Both the position numbers and the translations under genes were made by a program. A DNA stretch of 13,142 bases, from positions 1-13,142 of the forward strand of contig DCDC01000095.1 of NCBI GenBank assembly GCA_002316225.1, in the 5' to 3' direction. The notes under the pieces were generated by a model. The model saw nothing but the letters and a program-made list of their open reading frames with translations. It did not search any database and had not been told where the DNA came from. Positions 6,698 to 13,142 of this stretch are shown one piece after another. Numbering within the stretch: position 1 is the first letter of the stretch; each line of letters starts with the position of its first letter. This DNA is from Firmicutes bacterium UBA1065 (lineage in GTDB: Bacteria; Bacillota; Clostridia; Tissierellales; Sedimentibacteraceae).

Positions 6698-8245
6698 CTA
6701 AATCATTCTTGCAATTATTATTTTTGTACCGGGCTCCAAAGCCTTATCATCAGGTATGTTATTCAACTCTTTCAGGTAATTTATTGACAGGTTATAATTC
6801 TTGCCTATATCCCACAAGCTTTCTCCGGATTGAACCACCCTGAATATCAAACTTGGCATTTTGCTCCTGTCCACAGGTTCTCTTTCCGCTACATCGCTTA
6901 TCACGGTAATTTCATCATCACCTCTGAATTTTAAGCCTACATTGATATCACATGATAAGTTTATCAAGTTATTTCCCTTCCTGTAAGCATTGCATTTATG
7001 AACACTTAAATCGGGATAAATATTGTATGAGACATCCTCTTCTTCCAAGGGGAAAGAGGCTGTAAAGGGCAGGGATGCAAAGGCTTTGTCTATTTTATTC
7101 ATGTCGCCGTTCAAGTAAAGGACGTTTACATCCAGGTATCCATCCAGTATGTATTTGTTGTCTTCAATTCTTTTTTCTGAAAGCTTGGGGCTTATTTCTG
7201 CCGAATAAACATCCTTGATTGACCCTGCGGGCACTTCGAAGCTGTTTTCATAGGGGACAACCTTATTTTCTATTTTTTTGATTGATGGCAAGTTTACTTT
7301 TTCCGCCAGGAGGTCCAATTCGTATGCTGTCGAATAGCAGTCGGTGATTATGTTTTTATCGATATTTTTATAAAAGGTTGCATTTAAGGTAAAGGGCAAG
7401 GTAAATTCTATAAGCTTTTTCTCATCATCAAAATTTTCTCCGACTGAAAATGTCATATCTTTTACAGAAATACTGATGTCTTTCTGTATGCTTTCATTCA
7501 AATCCTCAAGCTCTAAGTAATGGGTGAAGGGGAATTCTTCCGATACATAACCGATGGTATGGAGGTCATTATTTTCCGTAAATAAAAATCCAACCTTGCA
7601 TATTCCCTCAACCAGCATTTTGTCATTTAATACATCCATGTTGGTCATGTAAACATCGGCATCCGTCTTAATGATTTTGTCGATTTCACCGGAACCCTTG
7701 CTGAGCTCCACGGCATCATTAATGCTTATCTCTTCCGATAAGACTGCCAAGGTATCCGAATAAGTTATATTTTTAGCTTTGGCTTGAATGCTTCCGTCAG
7801 ACTCTAAATCAGAAACATATGTAACGGGTTTTTTCCTGTAGATATCCGTATCCAGTATCAACACTGCTTTAACTGAATAATTCCTTTCTGTCAGCTGGTC
7901 CCCATCGATATAATCTATAAAGACATTTGTGAAAGCTTCCATATCTTCGCTTACGCCTTCCAGCCCGATTTCTTCTCTGAAGGGTATTTCTCCCCTTATG
8001 GAATTTATGGTGGAGTTTTCATTGCCGGAACTGTAAATAACATTATATATGAGCTTACCGTCAACAATTACCTTATCTTTAGCTGCCGTAACATTGTTAA
8101 GCTTTGCCTTTCCTTCGACGGTTACCAGTTTTTCCATATCAGACATGTTATCGGCAATCGTGAACTCGCTTTCCAGCAATACTTCCGTAGAATTTGAATT
8201 AATAATTTCATTGATATTAAATGTATCATTAATTATTTTAACCAA
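6698..8245 (-). CDS. sipL: SPOCS (DUF3794) and LysM spore coat morphogenesis protein, SipL-like
   Basis: The product has 515 residues, no signal peptide and no membrane segment. About three SPOCS/DUF3794 units are visible by eye (about 15-130, 165-300 and 320-445). They share beta-rich patterns such as VEGKAKLNNV, VEGICKVGFL and LDGYLDVNVLYLNGD, each followed by an 'lPFt' segment. A single LysM domain occupies about 467-513, starting VVQSGESLWDIGKNYNLS. SPOCS plus a C-terminal LysM at this length is the architecture of Clostridioides difficile SipL, which binds the coat ATPase SpoIVA through LysM and attaches the coat to the forespore. That role is inferred here from architecture. Translation starts at TTG (8245), supported by AAAGGAGG seven bases upstream; no closer ATG competes. 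The gene is convergent with dnaB and divergent from pyrG. Other DUF3794 paralogues exist in spore formers, so the symbol is tentative. Confidence 0.85.
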   Translation of the reverse strand: MVKIINDTFNINEIINSNSTEVLLESEFTIADNMSDMEKLVTVEGKAKLNNVTAAKDKVIVDGKLIYNVIYSSGNENSTINSIRGEIPFREEIGLEGVSEDMEAFTNVFIDYIDGDQLTERNYSVKAVLILDTDIYRKKPVTYVSDLESDGSIQAKAKNITYSDTLAVLSEEISINDAVELSKGSGEIDKIIKTDADVYMTNMDVLNDKMLVEGICKVGFLFTENNDLHTIGYVSEEFPFTHYLELEDLNESIQKDISISVKDMTFSVGENFDDEKKLIEFTLPFTLNATFYKNIDKNIITDCYSTAYELDLLAEKVNLPSIKKIENKVVPYENSFEVPAGSIKDVYSAEISPKLSEKRIEDNKYILDGYLDVNVLYLNGDMNKIDKAFASLPFTASFPLEEEDVSYNIYPDLSVHKCNAYRKGNNLINLSCDINVGLKFRGDDEITVISDVAEREPVDRSKMPSLIFRVVQSGESLWDIGKNYNLSINYLKELNNIPDDKALEPGTKIIIARMI

Positions 8246-8252
8246 GATAAAT

Positions 8253-8260
8253 CCTCCTTT
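8253..8260 (-). promoter_or_regulatory. Ribosome binding site supporting a TTG start
   Basis: On the minus strand the bases read AAAGGAGG, a near-perfect anti-16S match, ending seven bases before TTG at 8245. The TTG is in frame with the long open frame, and the downstream residues MVKIINDTF lead straight into the first domain. Confidence 0.8.
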
Positions 8261-8295
8261 AAGTTTCTTGAGTCTTAGGCATTATTCTTTATAAA

Positions 8296-8323
8296 TATAT
8301 ATGCTCTTTAAATTTCAATAGTA
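8296..8323 (-). promoter_or_regulatory. Possible sigma-E-like promoter of the SPOCS/LysM gene
   Basis: On the minus strand TACTATT (8323-8317) lies 13 bases before CATATATA (8303-8296). This resembles the Bacillus sigma-E elements KMATATT and CATACANT, with one mismatch in the first and two in the second. Mother-cell expression would suit a SipL-like protein. The region is very A+T rich, so chance matches are likely, and weak sigma-A alternatives such as TTGAAA nearby cannot be excluded. Confidence 0.35.
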
Positions 8324-8362
8324 CAACTTCCAAATAAAATTTTAAAAAATCATAAAAATAGA

Positions 8363-8391
8363 TTGACCTTTTAATATATTTAATATAAAAT
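8363..8391 (+). promoter_or_regulatory. Sigma-A promoter of pyrG
   Basis: TTGACC (8363-8368) and TAAAAT (8386-8391) are spaced by 17 bases. The predicted start is near 8397-8398, in the sequence TTTAGTAATG. That leaves a leader of about 180 bases before the pyrG ATG. The start site does not contain a GGG run. Confidence 0.75.
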
Positions 8392-8576
8392 TGTTTAGTA
8401 ATGTGATAGAAGATATTGTCTTCAGAACCAATATCAAAAATAAATATGTTTGTCGGTAAATATATTGGAGAGACTAAAAAAAAAAACCCTTTTTGTCTCT
8501 TTTTTATATTTTATAGGTTCGTTTTTGGGGAAGGCCCCTAATTTTGGAATTATAGTCATCATATCAGGAGGAGAAA
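8392..8576 (+). promoter_or_regulatory. pyrG untranslated leader with alternative hairpins
   Basis: The leader contains, in order: a 7-bp stem GATATTG/CAATATC (8412-8418 with 8429-8435), which is mutually exclusive with a 5-bp stem GAAGA/TCTTC (8409-8413 with 8419-8423); the terminator-like hairpin at 8469-8505; and a short GGGG-AAGG-CCCC hairpin at 8527-8538. The pyrG ribosome binding site AGGAGG is at 8566-8571. GTCTT at 8418-8422 can pair with GAGAC of the terminator's 5' arm, giving a weak antiterminator candidate. With the region 8246-8362, which holds only A+T-rich promoter sequence for the opposite gene, this accounts for the 331-base gap. No small gene with a ribosome binding site was found in it. 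Confidence 0.5.
8469..8505 (+). terminator. Intrinsic terminator-like hairpin in the pyrG leader (candidate attenuator)
   Basis: AGAGAC plus T and AAAAA (8469-8480) pairs with TTTTTGTCTCT (8490-8500), with one bulged T. The loop is AAAAAACCC and the stem is followed by a run of six T (8500-8505). It can work only for plus-strand transcripts, since no T-run follows on the other strand. It lies about 70 bases before the pyrG ATG and downstream of the only strong promoter. As it stands it would stop pyrG transcripts unless bypassed, which is the layout of transcription attenuation. Only six of the stem pairs (AGAGAC/GTCTCT) form the stable outer part; the rest is A-T. Confidence 0.6.
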
Positions 8577-10181
8577 ATGCCGAAATATATTTTTGTAACG
8601 GGAGGAGTTGTTTCTTCATTAGGAAAAGGGATTACTGCAGCCTCTTTGGGAAGGCTCCTGAAAAGCAGAGGACTTAAAGTTACAATGCAGAAATTCGACC
8701 CTTATTTAAATGTGGATCCGGGAACCATGAGCCCTTATCAGCATGGAGAAGTATTTGTGACCGAAGATGGAGCGGAAACGGATTTAGACCTGGGACATTA
8801 TGAACGAATTGTTGATATAGATTTAACCCAATACTCCAGCATCACATCAGGTAAAATATACTGGGCTGTTATAAATAAGGAGAGAAAAGGAGATTACCTT
8901 GGCGGTACCGTACAGGTCATACCTCATGTGACCAACGAAATCAAATGCATGTTAAAGAGAATTTTCGAAGTTGAAGATGTGGATGTTGTCATTACCGAAA
9001 TAGGCGGAACGGTTGGTGACATTGAGAGCCTCCCATTTTTGGAAGCCATCCGTCAAATACGTTACGAGGTTGGAAGAGAAAATGTATTGTACATACATGT
9101 TACCTTGCTTCCCTACCTTACAAAAGCCGGAGAGCTGAAGACAAAACCTACCCAACACAGTGTTAAGGAACTTTTAAGCATAGGAATTCAGCCTGACATC
9201 CTGGTATGCAGGAGCGAAAAAGAAATTCCCGCGGAGCTGAAGGCCAAGATTGCCTTGTTCTGCAACGTTGAAAAACAAAATGTCATTCAAAATGAAGATG
9301 CCGATTCCATATACGATATTCCTTTATTGCTGGAAAAGGAAGGTCTTGCAAAGATAGTCTGCGAACGCTTCAATCTAAAATGTACGGAACCTGATTTAAA
9401 AGATTGGATTGATATGACCAGGCGGGCTAAAAATCCAAAGCATAAGGTAAAGATAGGCCTTGTGGGCAAGTATGTTGAGCTTAAGGACGCCTATTTGTCA
9501 GTTGCGGAAGCTCTTAAGCATGCCGGGATAGACAATTCTGCTCAAGTTGATATAGCATGGATACAATCTGAAGATGTGAATGATGAAAACTATGAAGAAC
9601 TCCTTAAGGATTGTGACGGAATATTGGTACCCGGAGGCTTTGGAGACAGGGGAATCGAAGGAAAGATACTTGCGGCAAAATATGCCAGGGAGAATAAAAA
9701 GCCCTACTTGGGAATTTGTCTGGGTATGCAGATAGCAGTTATCGAATTTGCCAGGTCTGTACTGGGATATGCCGATGCAAACAGCTCTGAATTTAATCCC
9801 AAGTCAAAACATGCCATTATTGACATTATGGATGAGCAAAAGGAAATCGACAGCAAGGGCGGAACCATGAGACTGGGCAGTTACCCCTGCAGGCTCATGG
9901 ACGGCACAAAGACAAAGGAAGCCTATGGGGGCCTTGATATGATTAATGAAAGACATCGTCACAGGTATGAATTCAATAACAGGTTCAGGGAGGAATGTCA
10001 AGAAAAAGGACTCATCATTTCAGGAGTTTCACCGGATAACAAACTGGTTGAAATAATTGAATTAAAGGACCATCCCTGGTTTGTGGGCTGCCAGTTCCAT
10101 CCGGAATTTAAATCAAGACCGACCAGGAGTCACCCCTTATTTAAAAACTTGATAAAAGCTTCAATAGAATGCAAAAAATAA
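8577..10181 (+). CDS. pyrG: CTP synthase
   Basis: CTP synthase converts UTP to CTP using ATP and glutamine, the last step of pyrimidine nucleotide synthesis. The 534 residues match the usual length. The N-terminal synthase domain (about 1-265) begins MPKYIFVTGGVVSSLGKG, with the P-loop around 13-18, and includes KFDPYLNVDPGTMSPYQHGEV-type residues near 40-60. The C-terminal class I glutaminase (about 290-534) has the oxyanion loop PGGFGDRG at 352-359, nucleophile Cys381 in GICLGMQ, and His508 and Glu510 in HPEF. AGGAGG at 8566-8571 sets the start. The gene has its own promoter and a leader hairpin suggesting control by attenuation. It is followed after one base by a repeat copy and then a convergent transporter gene. 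Confidence 0.98.
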   Translation: MPKYIFVTGGVVSSLGKGITAASLGRLLKSRGLKVTMQKFDPYLNVDPGTMSPYQHGEVFVTEDGAETDLDLGHYERIVDIDLTQYSSITSGKIYWAVINKERKGDYLGGTVQVIPHVTNEIKCMLKRIFEVEDVDVVITEIGGTVGDIESLPFLEAIRQIRYEVGRENVLYIHVTLLPYLTKAGELKTKPTQHSVKELLSIGIQPDILVCRSEKEIPAELKAKIALFCNVEKQNVIQNEDADSIYDIPLLLEKEGLAKIVCERFNLKCTEPDLKDWIDMTRRAKNPKHKVKIGLVGKYVELKDAYLSVAEALKHAGIDNSAQVDIAWIQSEDVNDENYEELLKDCDGILVPGGFGDRGIEGKILAAKYARENKKPYLGICLGMQIAVIEFARSVLGYADANSSEFNPKSKHAIIDIMDEQKEIDSKGGTMRLGSYPCRLMDGTKTKEAYGGLDMINERHRHRYEFNNRFREECQEKGLIISGVSPDNKLVEIIELKDHPWFVGCQFHPEFKSRPTRSHPLFKNLIKASIECKK

Positions 10182-10182
10182 G

Positions 10183-10249
10183 ATTTTTGTCATTCTGAGG
10201 GCTTTAGCCCGAGGAATCTCATGAGATCCTTCGCTTCGCTCAGTATGAC
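10183..10249. repeat. Dispersed palindromic repeat, copy between convergent pyrG and EamA genes
   Basis: It starts ATTTTTGTCATTCTGAG and ends CGCTCAGTATGAC, about 90 percent identical by eye to the copy at 6593-6658. It contains nested palindromes: GGGCTTTAGCCC in the left arm and ATCTCATGAGAT at the centre. It occupies nearly the whole 76-base gap between the pyrG stop (10181) and the stop of the minus-strand transporter (10258), so it would be at the 3' end of both messages. No direct target duplication is evident at its borders. Confidence 0.85.
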
Positions 10250-10257
10250 TATGTAAT

Positions 10258-11145
10258 TTATGGATGCTGCTCCTCTCTGGCGGCATCCTTTTTTATCAGG
10301 CAGAAATATATGCCCGAAATTATTATAATACCGCCGATTATCGTATATAGGGAAGGAATCTCCCGAAACGCCACAAGAGCCATAAGGCTTGCAAAAATCG
10401 GCTCAATTAATGTTGCTACCGAAATCAGGGTTGATGAATAGTACTTCATCAAATAATTGAAGGTGGTATGCCCTAAAATTGAGCTGAAAAAGCTTAAGAG
10501 GAAAAAGAGTATGAATTCTCTGGGAGGGTAGGGAAAAAGAGGTATTCCGGCAAAAAGGCACATTGCAACCAATACAAGTGCCGATACCGAATAAACTATA
10601 TAAACATACACCCCTGCACTCACAGTCCTTCTGACAAAGCCGCCTATTACAAAATACCCGGCAACAGATACAGCCCCCAAAAAGGCAAGGACATTTCCAA
10701 CCATCATACCGGTTTCGCTTCCCCGGGATGAACCCGTTCCGATTATGACCGTTCCAATTAAAGACATTGCAATACCGGCAGCCATTTTGCCGGTTATTTT
10801 TTCTTTTAAGAGAAAATAATTCATTAATGCGACGAAAACAGGGCTGGATGACACAAGGATGGTTGAATTTGCAATTGTGGTCATTTGTATTGACTGAATC
10901 CAGGAAGCAAAGTGCAGGGCCAAAAAAACACCGCTTATGACACACATGGCAAAATCTTTTTTGTTTATTTCCTTGAATTCATTTTTGTTTTTGATATAGA
11001 CCGGCAAGGAGAGCATCAGGCAAGTAAATAGCATCCTGTATGCTGCTATGGCCAATGCCGGCGCCTGGGAAAATCTTATAATTATGGATGAAAGGGAAGT
11101 AAAAAAGGTTCCTGCAATAATCAGGTATTTGGATGGTTTTTTCAT
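10258..11145 (-). CDS. EamA family (drug/metabolite superfamily) membrane transporter
   Basis: The 295-residue protein is almost wholly hydrophobic, with about ten membrane helices in two EamA repeats (about 5-140 and 155-285). Typical features are the 'AYRMLF' segment near 34-39 in the first repeat, the LKEKITG loop closing it and the 'EPIFASLMALVAFREIPS' stretch in the second. Family members export amino acids, metabolites or small drugs; the substrate cannot be read from the sequence. I set the start at the ATG at 11145, with AAAGGCGG just upstream. A longer frame begins at 11184, but that ATG lies inside the spacer of the best promoter (11175-11203), so it would not be on that transcript. 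The gene converges on pyrG and diverges from the cardiolipin synthase gene. Confidence 0.88.
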   Translation of the reverse strand: MKKPSKYLIIAGTFFTSLSSIIIRFSQAPALAIAAYRMLFTCLMLSLPVYIKNKNEFKEINKKDFAMCVISGVFLALHFASWIQSIQMTTIANSTILVSSSPVFVALMNYFLLKEKITGKMAAGIAMSLIGTVIIGTGSSRGSETGMMVGNVLAFLGAVSVAGYFVIGGFVRRTVSAGVYVYIVYSVSALVLVAMCLFAGIPLFPYPPREFILFFLLSFFSSILGHTTFNYLMKYYSSTLISVATLIEPIFASLMALVAFREIPSLYTIIGGIIIISGIYFCLIKKDAAREEQHP

Positions 11146-11174
11146 AATTTCCGCCTTTTGTGTTGATAATATGA

Positions 11175-11203
11175 ATACTATCATAATCTATCCGTCTTTT
11201 CAA
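11175..11203 (-). promoter_or_regulatory. Probable sigma-A promoter of the EamA transporter
   Basis: On the minus strand TTGAAA (11203-11198) and TAGTAT (11180-11175) are 17 bases apart. Transcription would start near 11168, giving a leader of about 23 bases to the ATG at 11145. The -35 has one mismatch and the -10 two. Confidence 0.45.
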
Positions 11204-11250
11204 TATCGTGAATAATCTTTAAGATATGTCTTACTAAGAGGGGAGATCAA

Positions 11251-12693
11251 ATGAAACTGTTCAATTCCATTACCATAATTTATGCGATTAATATTTGTAT
11301 GGCAATGATAGTAATATTCCTGGAAAGAAAAGACCCTACGGCAACCTTGGCATGGGTGCTGGTCCTCTTGGTATTCCCAGGAGCCGGATTTTTGCTTTAC
11401 CTGCTTTTGGCTCAAAACTTCAGCCGTAAGCAGCTTTTTATCATGAAGATTCATGCAAGGAAATCTTTTGGTGATTATATTAGGGTACAAAGAGAATTAT
11501 TCGAGACGGGCAGGTTGATTTTTAACGATAAAAATGTGGAAGGCTATAAGGATTTAATAAAAATGAATTTATTCTATCATGGCTTCTCATATACCCAAAA
11601 CAATGAAGTGGAAATCTATACCGACGGCCAAAAAAAATTCGAAGAGCTCTTTAAAGCCATAGAAGGGGCAAAGCATCACATACATATGGAATACTACATA
11701 ATAAGAAATGATGCCATGGGAGAAAGGCTTTTGAACCTTCTTTCAAAAAAAGCCAGGGAAGGTGTTGAGGTAAGACTACTGTATGATTCGGTAGGGGGGA
11801 GAAAATTGAGCAGGAAACAAATTGAAAACCTGAAAAGTTCCGGTGTAAAAGTTGCCGTATTTTTTGGCTCCACCCTTCCTTTTTTTAATTTTAAAATTAA
11901 TTACAGGAACCACAGAAAAATAGCAGTTATAGACGGGATTACAGGTTTTTTGGGAGGCTTTAACATAGGGAATGAGTATATAGGCTTAAATAAGGGGATG
12001 GGTTATTGGAGGGATACTCATTTAAAAATAAGAGGTGATGCGGTAATAGACCTCCAGACCAGGTTTTTCCTGGATTGGGGGCATGCCTCCAAGGAGGAGA
12101 TGCTTTTTTTGCCCGAGTATTTTCCCGACAACGGCATACAGGGCAGGGTGGGACTTCAAATTATTAGCAGCGGGCCCGACAAATCAGACGAAGCAATAAA
12201 GGATAACTATGTAAAAATGATAAATTCAGCCAAAAAAAGTATCTTTATTCAAACTCCATATTTTGTTCCCGATGCATCCGTTTATGAAGCTCTAAAAATT
12301 GCTGCCGCTTCAGGAGTTGATGTCAGAATCATGATACCCTGCAAACCCGACCACCCCTTTGTATACTGGGCTACCTACTGGTACTGCGGAGGGCTTTTGA
12401 AGTATGGAGTTAAAATTTACACATATGAATTTGGATTTTTACATGCCAAAACTTTGGTGGTTGACGGGATAATAGCGTCCGTGGGAACCGCGAATTTTGA
12501 CGTAAGAAGCTTCAAGTTGAATTTTGAATGTAATGCTATAATATATGATACAAGAACTTCCAGGATGCTCCAGGATATCTTTATGGATGATTTAAACTAT
12601 TCTATGGAAATTACAAGGGAGTTGTATTTGGAGAGGGGGGTTTTAATAAGGTTCAAGGAATCAGTCTGCAGGCTATTGGCTCCTATATTGTGA
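11251..12693 (+). CDS. cls: Cardiolipin synthase (phospholipase D superfamily)
   Basis: The enzyme joins two phosphatidylglycerol molecules into cardiolipin and glycerol at the cytoplasmic membrane. Its 480 residues are the family's usual length. Two N-terminal membrane segments (about 4-24 and 32-54) contain the ERKDPTATLAWVLVLLVFPG signature of bacterial Cls. Two HKD motifs follow: His221-x-Lys223-x4-Asp228 in NHRKIAVIDG, and His398-x-Lys400-x4-Asp405 in LHAKTLVVDG. Both are intact. The C-terminus ends in a short amphipathic stretch (RLLAPIL), common in this family. The ribosome binding site AGAGGGGAG lies at about 11237-11245. It is divergent from the transporter and followed after about 100 bases by a lipid kinase gene that appears to have its own promoter. 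Confidence 0.96.
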   Translation: MKLFNSITIIYAINICMAMIVIFLERKDPTATLAWVLVLLVFPGAGFLLYLLLAQNFSRKQLFIMKIHARKSFGDYIRVQRELFETGRLIFNDKNVEGYKDLIKMNLFYHGFSYTQNNEVEIYTDGQKKFEELFKAIEGAKHHIHMEYYIIRNDAMGERLLNLLSKKAREGVEVRLLYDSVGGRKLSRKQIENLKSSGVKVAVFFGSTLPFFNFKINYRNHRKIAVIDGITGFLGGFNIGNEYIGLNKGMGYWRDTHLKIRGDAVIDLQTRFFLDWGHASKEEMLFLPEYFPDNGIQGRVGLQIISSGPDKSDEAIKDNYVKMINSAKKSIFIQTPYFVPDASVYEALKIAAASGVDVRIMIPCKPDHPFVYWATYWYCGGLLKYGVKIYTYEFGFLHAKTLVVDGIIASVGTANFDVRSFKLNFECNAIIYDTRTSRMLQDIFMDDLNYSMEITRELYLERGVLIRFKESVCRLLAPIL

Positions 12694-12696
12694 GAG

Positions 12697-12724
12697 TTGA
12701 ATTTTTTTACATAAGTGCTATAAT
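12697..12724 (+). promoter_or_regulatory. Probable sigma-A promoter of the lipid kinase gene
   Basis: TTGAAT (12697-12702) and a perfect TATAAT (12719-12724) are 16 bases apart, with predicted start near 12731. The promoter begins just after the cls stop codon. No clear terminator separates cls from this promoter, so read-through from cls is also possible. Confidence 0.55.
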
Positions 12725-12794
12725 TATCATATAGAATTTAAAGTATGCTGCTGACATTAAGCTTTGCCGGCAGCCTGATATAAAGGTGGTAGGT

Positions 12795-13142
12795 ATGAAC
12801 AGGTATTATGTAATCTACAATCCATCTTCCGGAAAGGAACTTGCTGCACACAAGGTGTTTGGTGTTGCTGAAACGATGATGAGCATTGATGATGCAGAGT
12901 TTTCATTTTATGCGACCAAAAAAAGAGGAGATGGGGAAGAAGCTGCCAAAAGGGCATGCAATTTAGGCTATGAAATGATTATAACCTGTGGAGGGGATGG
13001 AACAGTAAACGAAGTTGTAAATGGCATCATGAAATCCGACTATAAGCCTAAGCTGGCAATAATGCCTGCAGGAACGATTAATGACTTTGCAGAACAGCTC
13101 AGTCTTCCTAAGTCCAAGGAAAATTTTGCCTCCCTGCTCATG
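12795..13142 (+). CDS. Diacylglycerol/lipid kinase (YegS/BmrU family), 3' end beyond the window
   Basis: The first 116 codons are present and the frame is open to the window edge. The protein begins MNRYYVIYNPSSGKELA, the phosphate-binding opening of the DAGK catalytic domain. It has the nucleotide-binding motif CGGDGTVNEVVNG (Gly66-Gly67-Asp68-Gly69-Thr70) and MPAGTINDFA at 90-99, where most relatives have P-x-GT-x-NDFA. The family phosphorylates diacylglycerol or related lipids. In Gram-positives the DgkB branch returns diacylglycerol released by lipoteichoic acid synthesis to the phospholipid pathway, which would fit the neighbouring cardiolipin synthase, but the exact substrate cannot be assigned from the N-terminal third. 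GGTGG at about 12786-12790 is the ribosome binding site. Confidence 0.9.
   Translation, partial: MNRYYVIYNPSSGKELAAHKVFGVAETMMSIDDAEFSFYATKKRGDGEEAAKRACNLGYEMIITCGGDGTVNEVVNGIMKSDYKPKLAIMPAGTINDFAEQLSLPKSKENFASLLM

Noticed and set aside
8469..8505. Reading the leader hairpin as the terminator of the SPOCS/LysM gene
   Set aside because: That gene starts at 8245 and runs leftward, away from the hairpin, and the T-run is only on the plus strand.
8450..8677. Open frame of about 75 codons crossing the pyrG start
   Set aside because: It begins at TTG without a ribosome binding site, runs through the terminator hairpin and then overlaps pyrG out of frame. It is a by-product of A+T-rich leader and pyrG coding sequence.
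10403..10945. 180-codon minus-strand open frame in another frame of the transporter gene
   Set aside because: The translation is rich in Cys, Asn and Arg with no domain pattern, while the overlapping frame is a clear EamA transporter.
1..13142. CRISPR array, tRNA, rRNA, insertion sequence or defence system
   Set aside because: No regularly spaced direct repeats, no cloverleaf candidates, and no transposase, integrase, nuclease or reverse transcriptase-like coding sequence were seen. The dispersed repeats are single palindromic elements kilobases apart.

Overview
The window looks like ordinary chromosome of a low-to-moderate G+C, endospore-forming member of the Bacillota, most likely a Clostridia or Tissierellia relative. 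Three things point there: the conserved block yybS-gdpP-rplI-dnaB, a SPOCS (DUF3794)/LysM spore-coat morphogenesis protein of the SipL type, and AGGAGG ribosome binding sites with sigma-A promoters of TTGACN-17-TAAAAT form. The genus cannot be fixed from sequence alone. There is no phage, insertion sequence, CRISPR array, rRNA or tRNA.

Layout: (1) 1-132 holds a decayed copy of a short palindromic repeat. (2) 133-1500 (minus) is a secreted S41 carboxy-terminal processing protease with PDZ and peptidoglycan-binding domains. (3) A sigma-A promoter at 1738-1766 starts a plus-strand operon: a YybS/DUF2232 membrane protein, the c-di-AMP phosphodiesterase GdpP, ribosomal protein L9 and replicative helicase DnaB. 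The genes are nearly touching, and gdpP and rplI overlap by four bases. (4) 6559-6697 contains a second repeat copy plus an inverted half copy. (5) 6698-8245 (minus) is the SPOCS/LysM protein, read from a TTG codon behind a strong ribosome binding site, with a possible sigma-E promoter. (6) 8246-8576 carries a strong pyrG promoter and a roughly 180-base leader that includes an intrinsic terminator-like hairpin, followed by CTP synthase (8577-10181). (7) A third repeat copy fills the gap to the convergent EamA-family transporter (10258-11145, minus). (8) Cardiolipin synthase (11251-12693) is followed by the start of a diacylglycerol/lipid kinase that runs off the window end.

Functionally, the genes are housekeeping: c-di-AMP turnover, ribosome, replication fork, pyrimidine nucleotide supply, anionic phospholipid synthesis and lipid recycling, with one sporulation gene and one envelope protease. 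I found no convincing undescribed multi-gene system. The points most worth a second look are the terminator inside the pyrG leader, which lacks the GGG start used in the Bacillus subtilis pyrG mechanism, and the family of roughly 60-base palindromic repeats placed at gene 3' ends.
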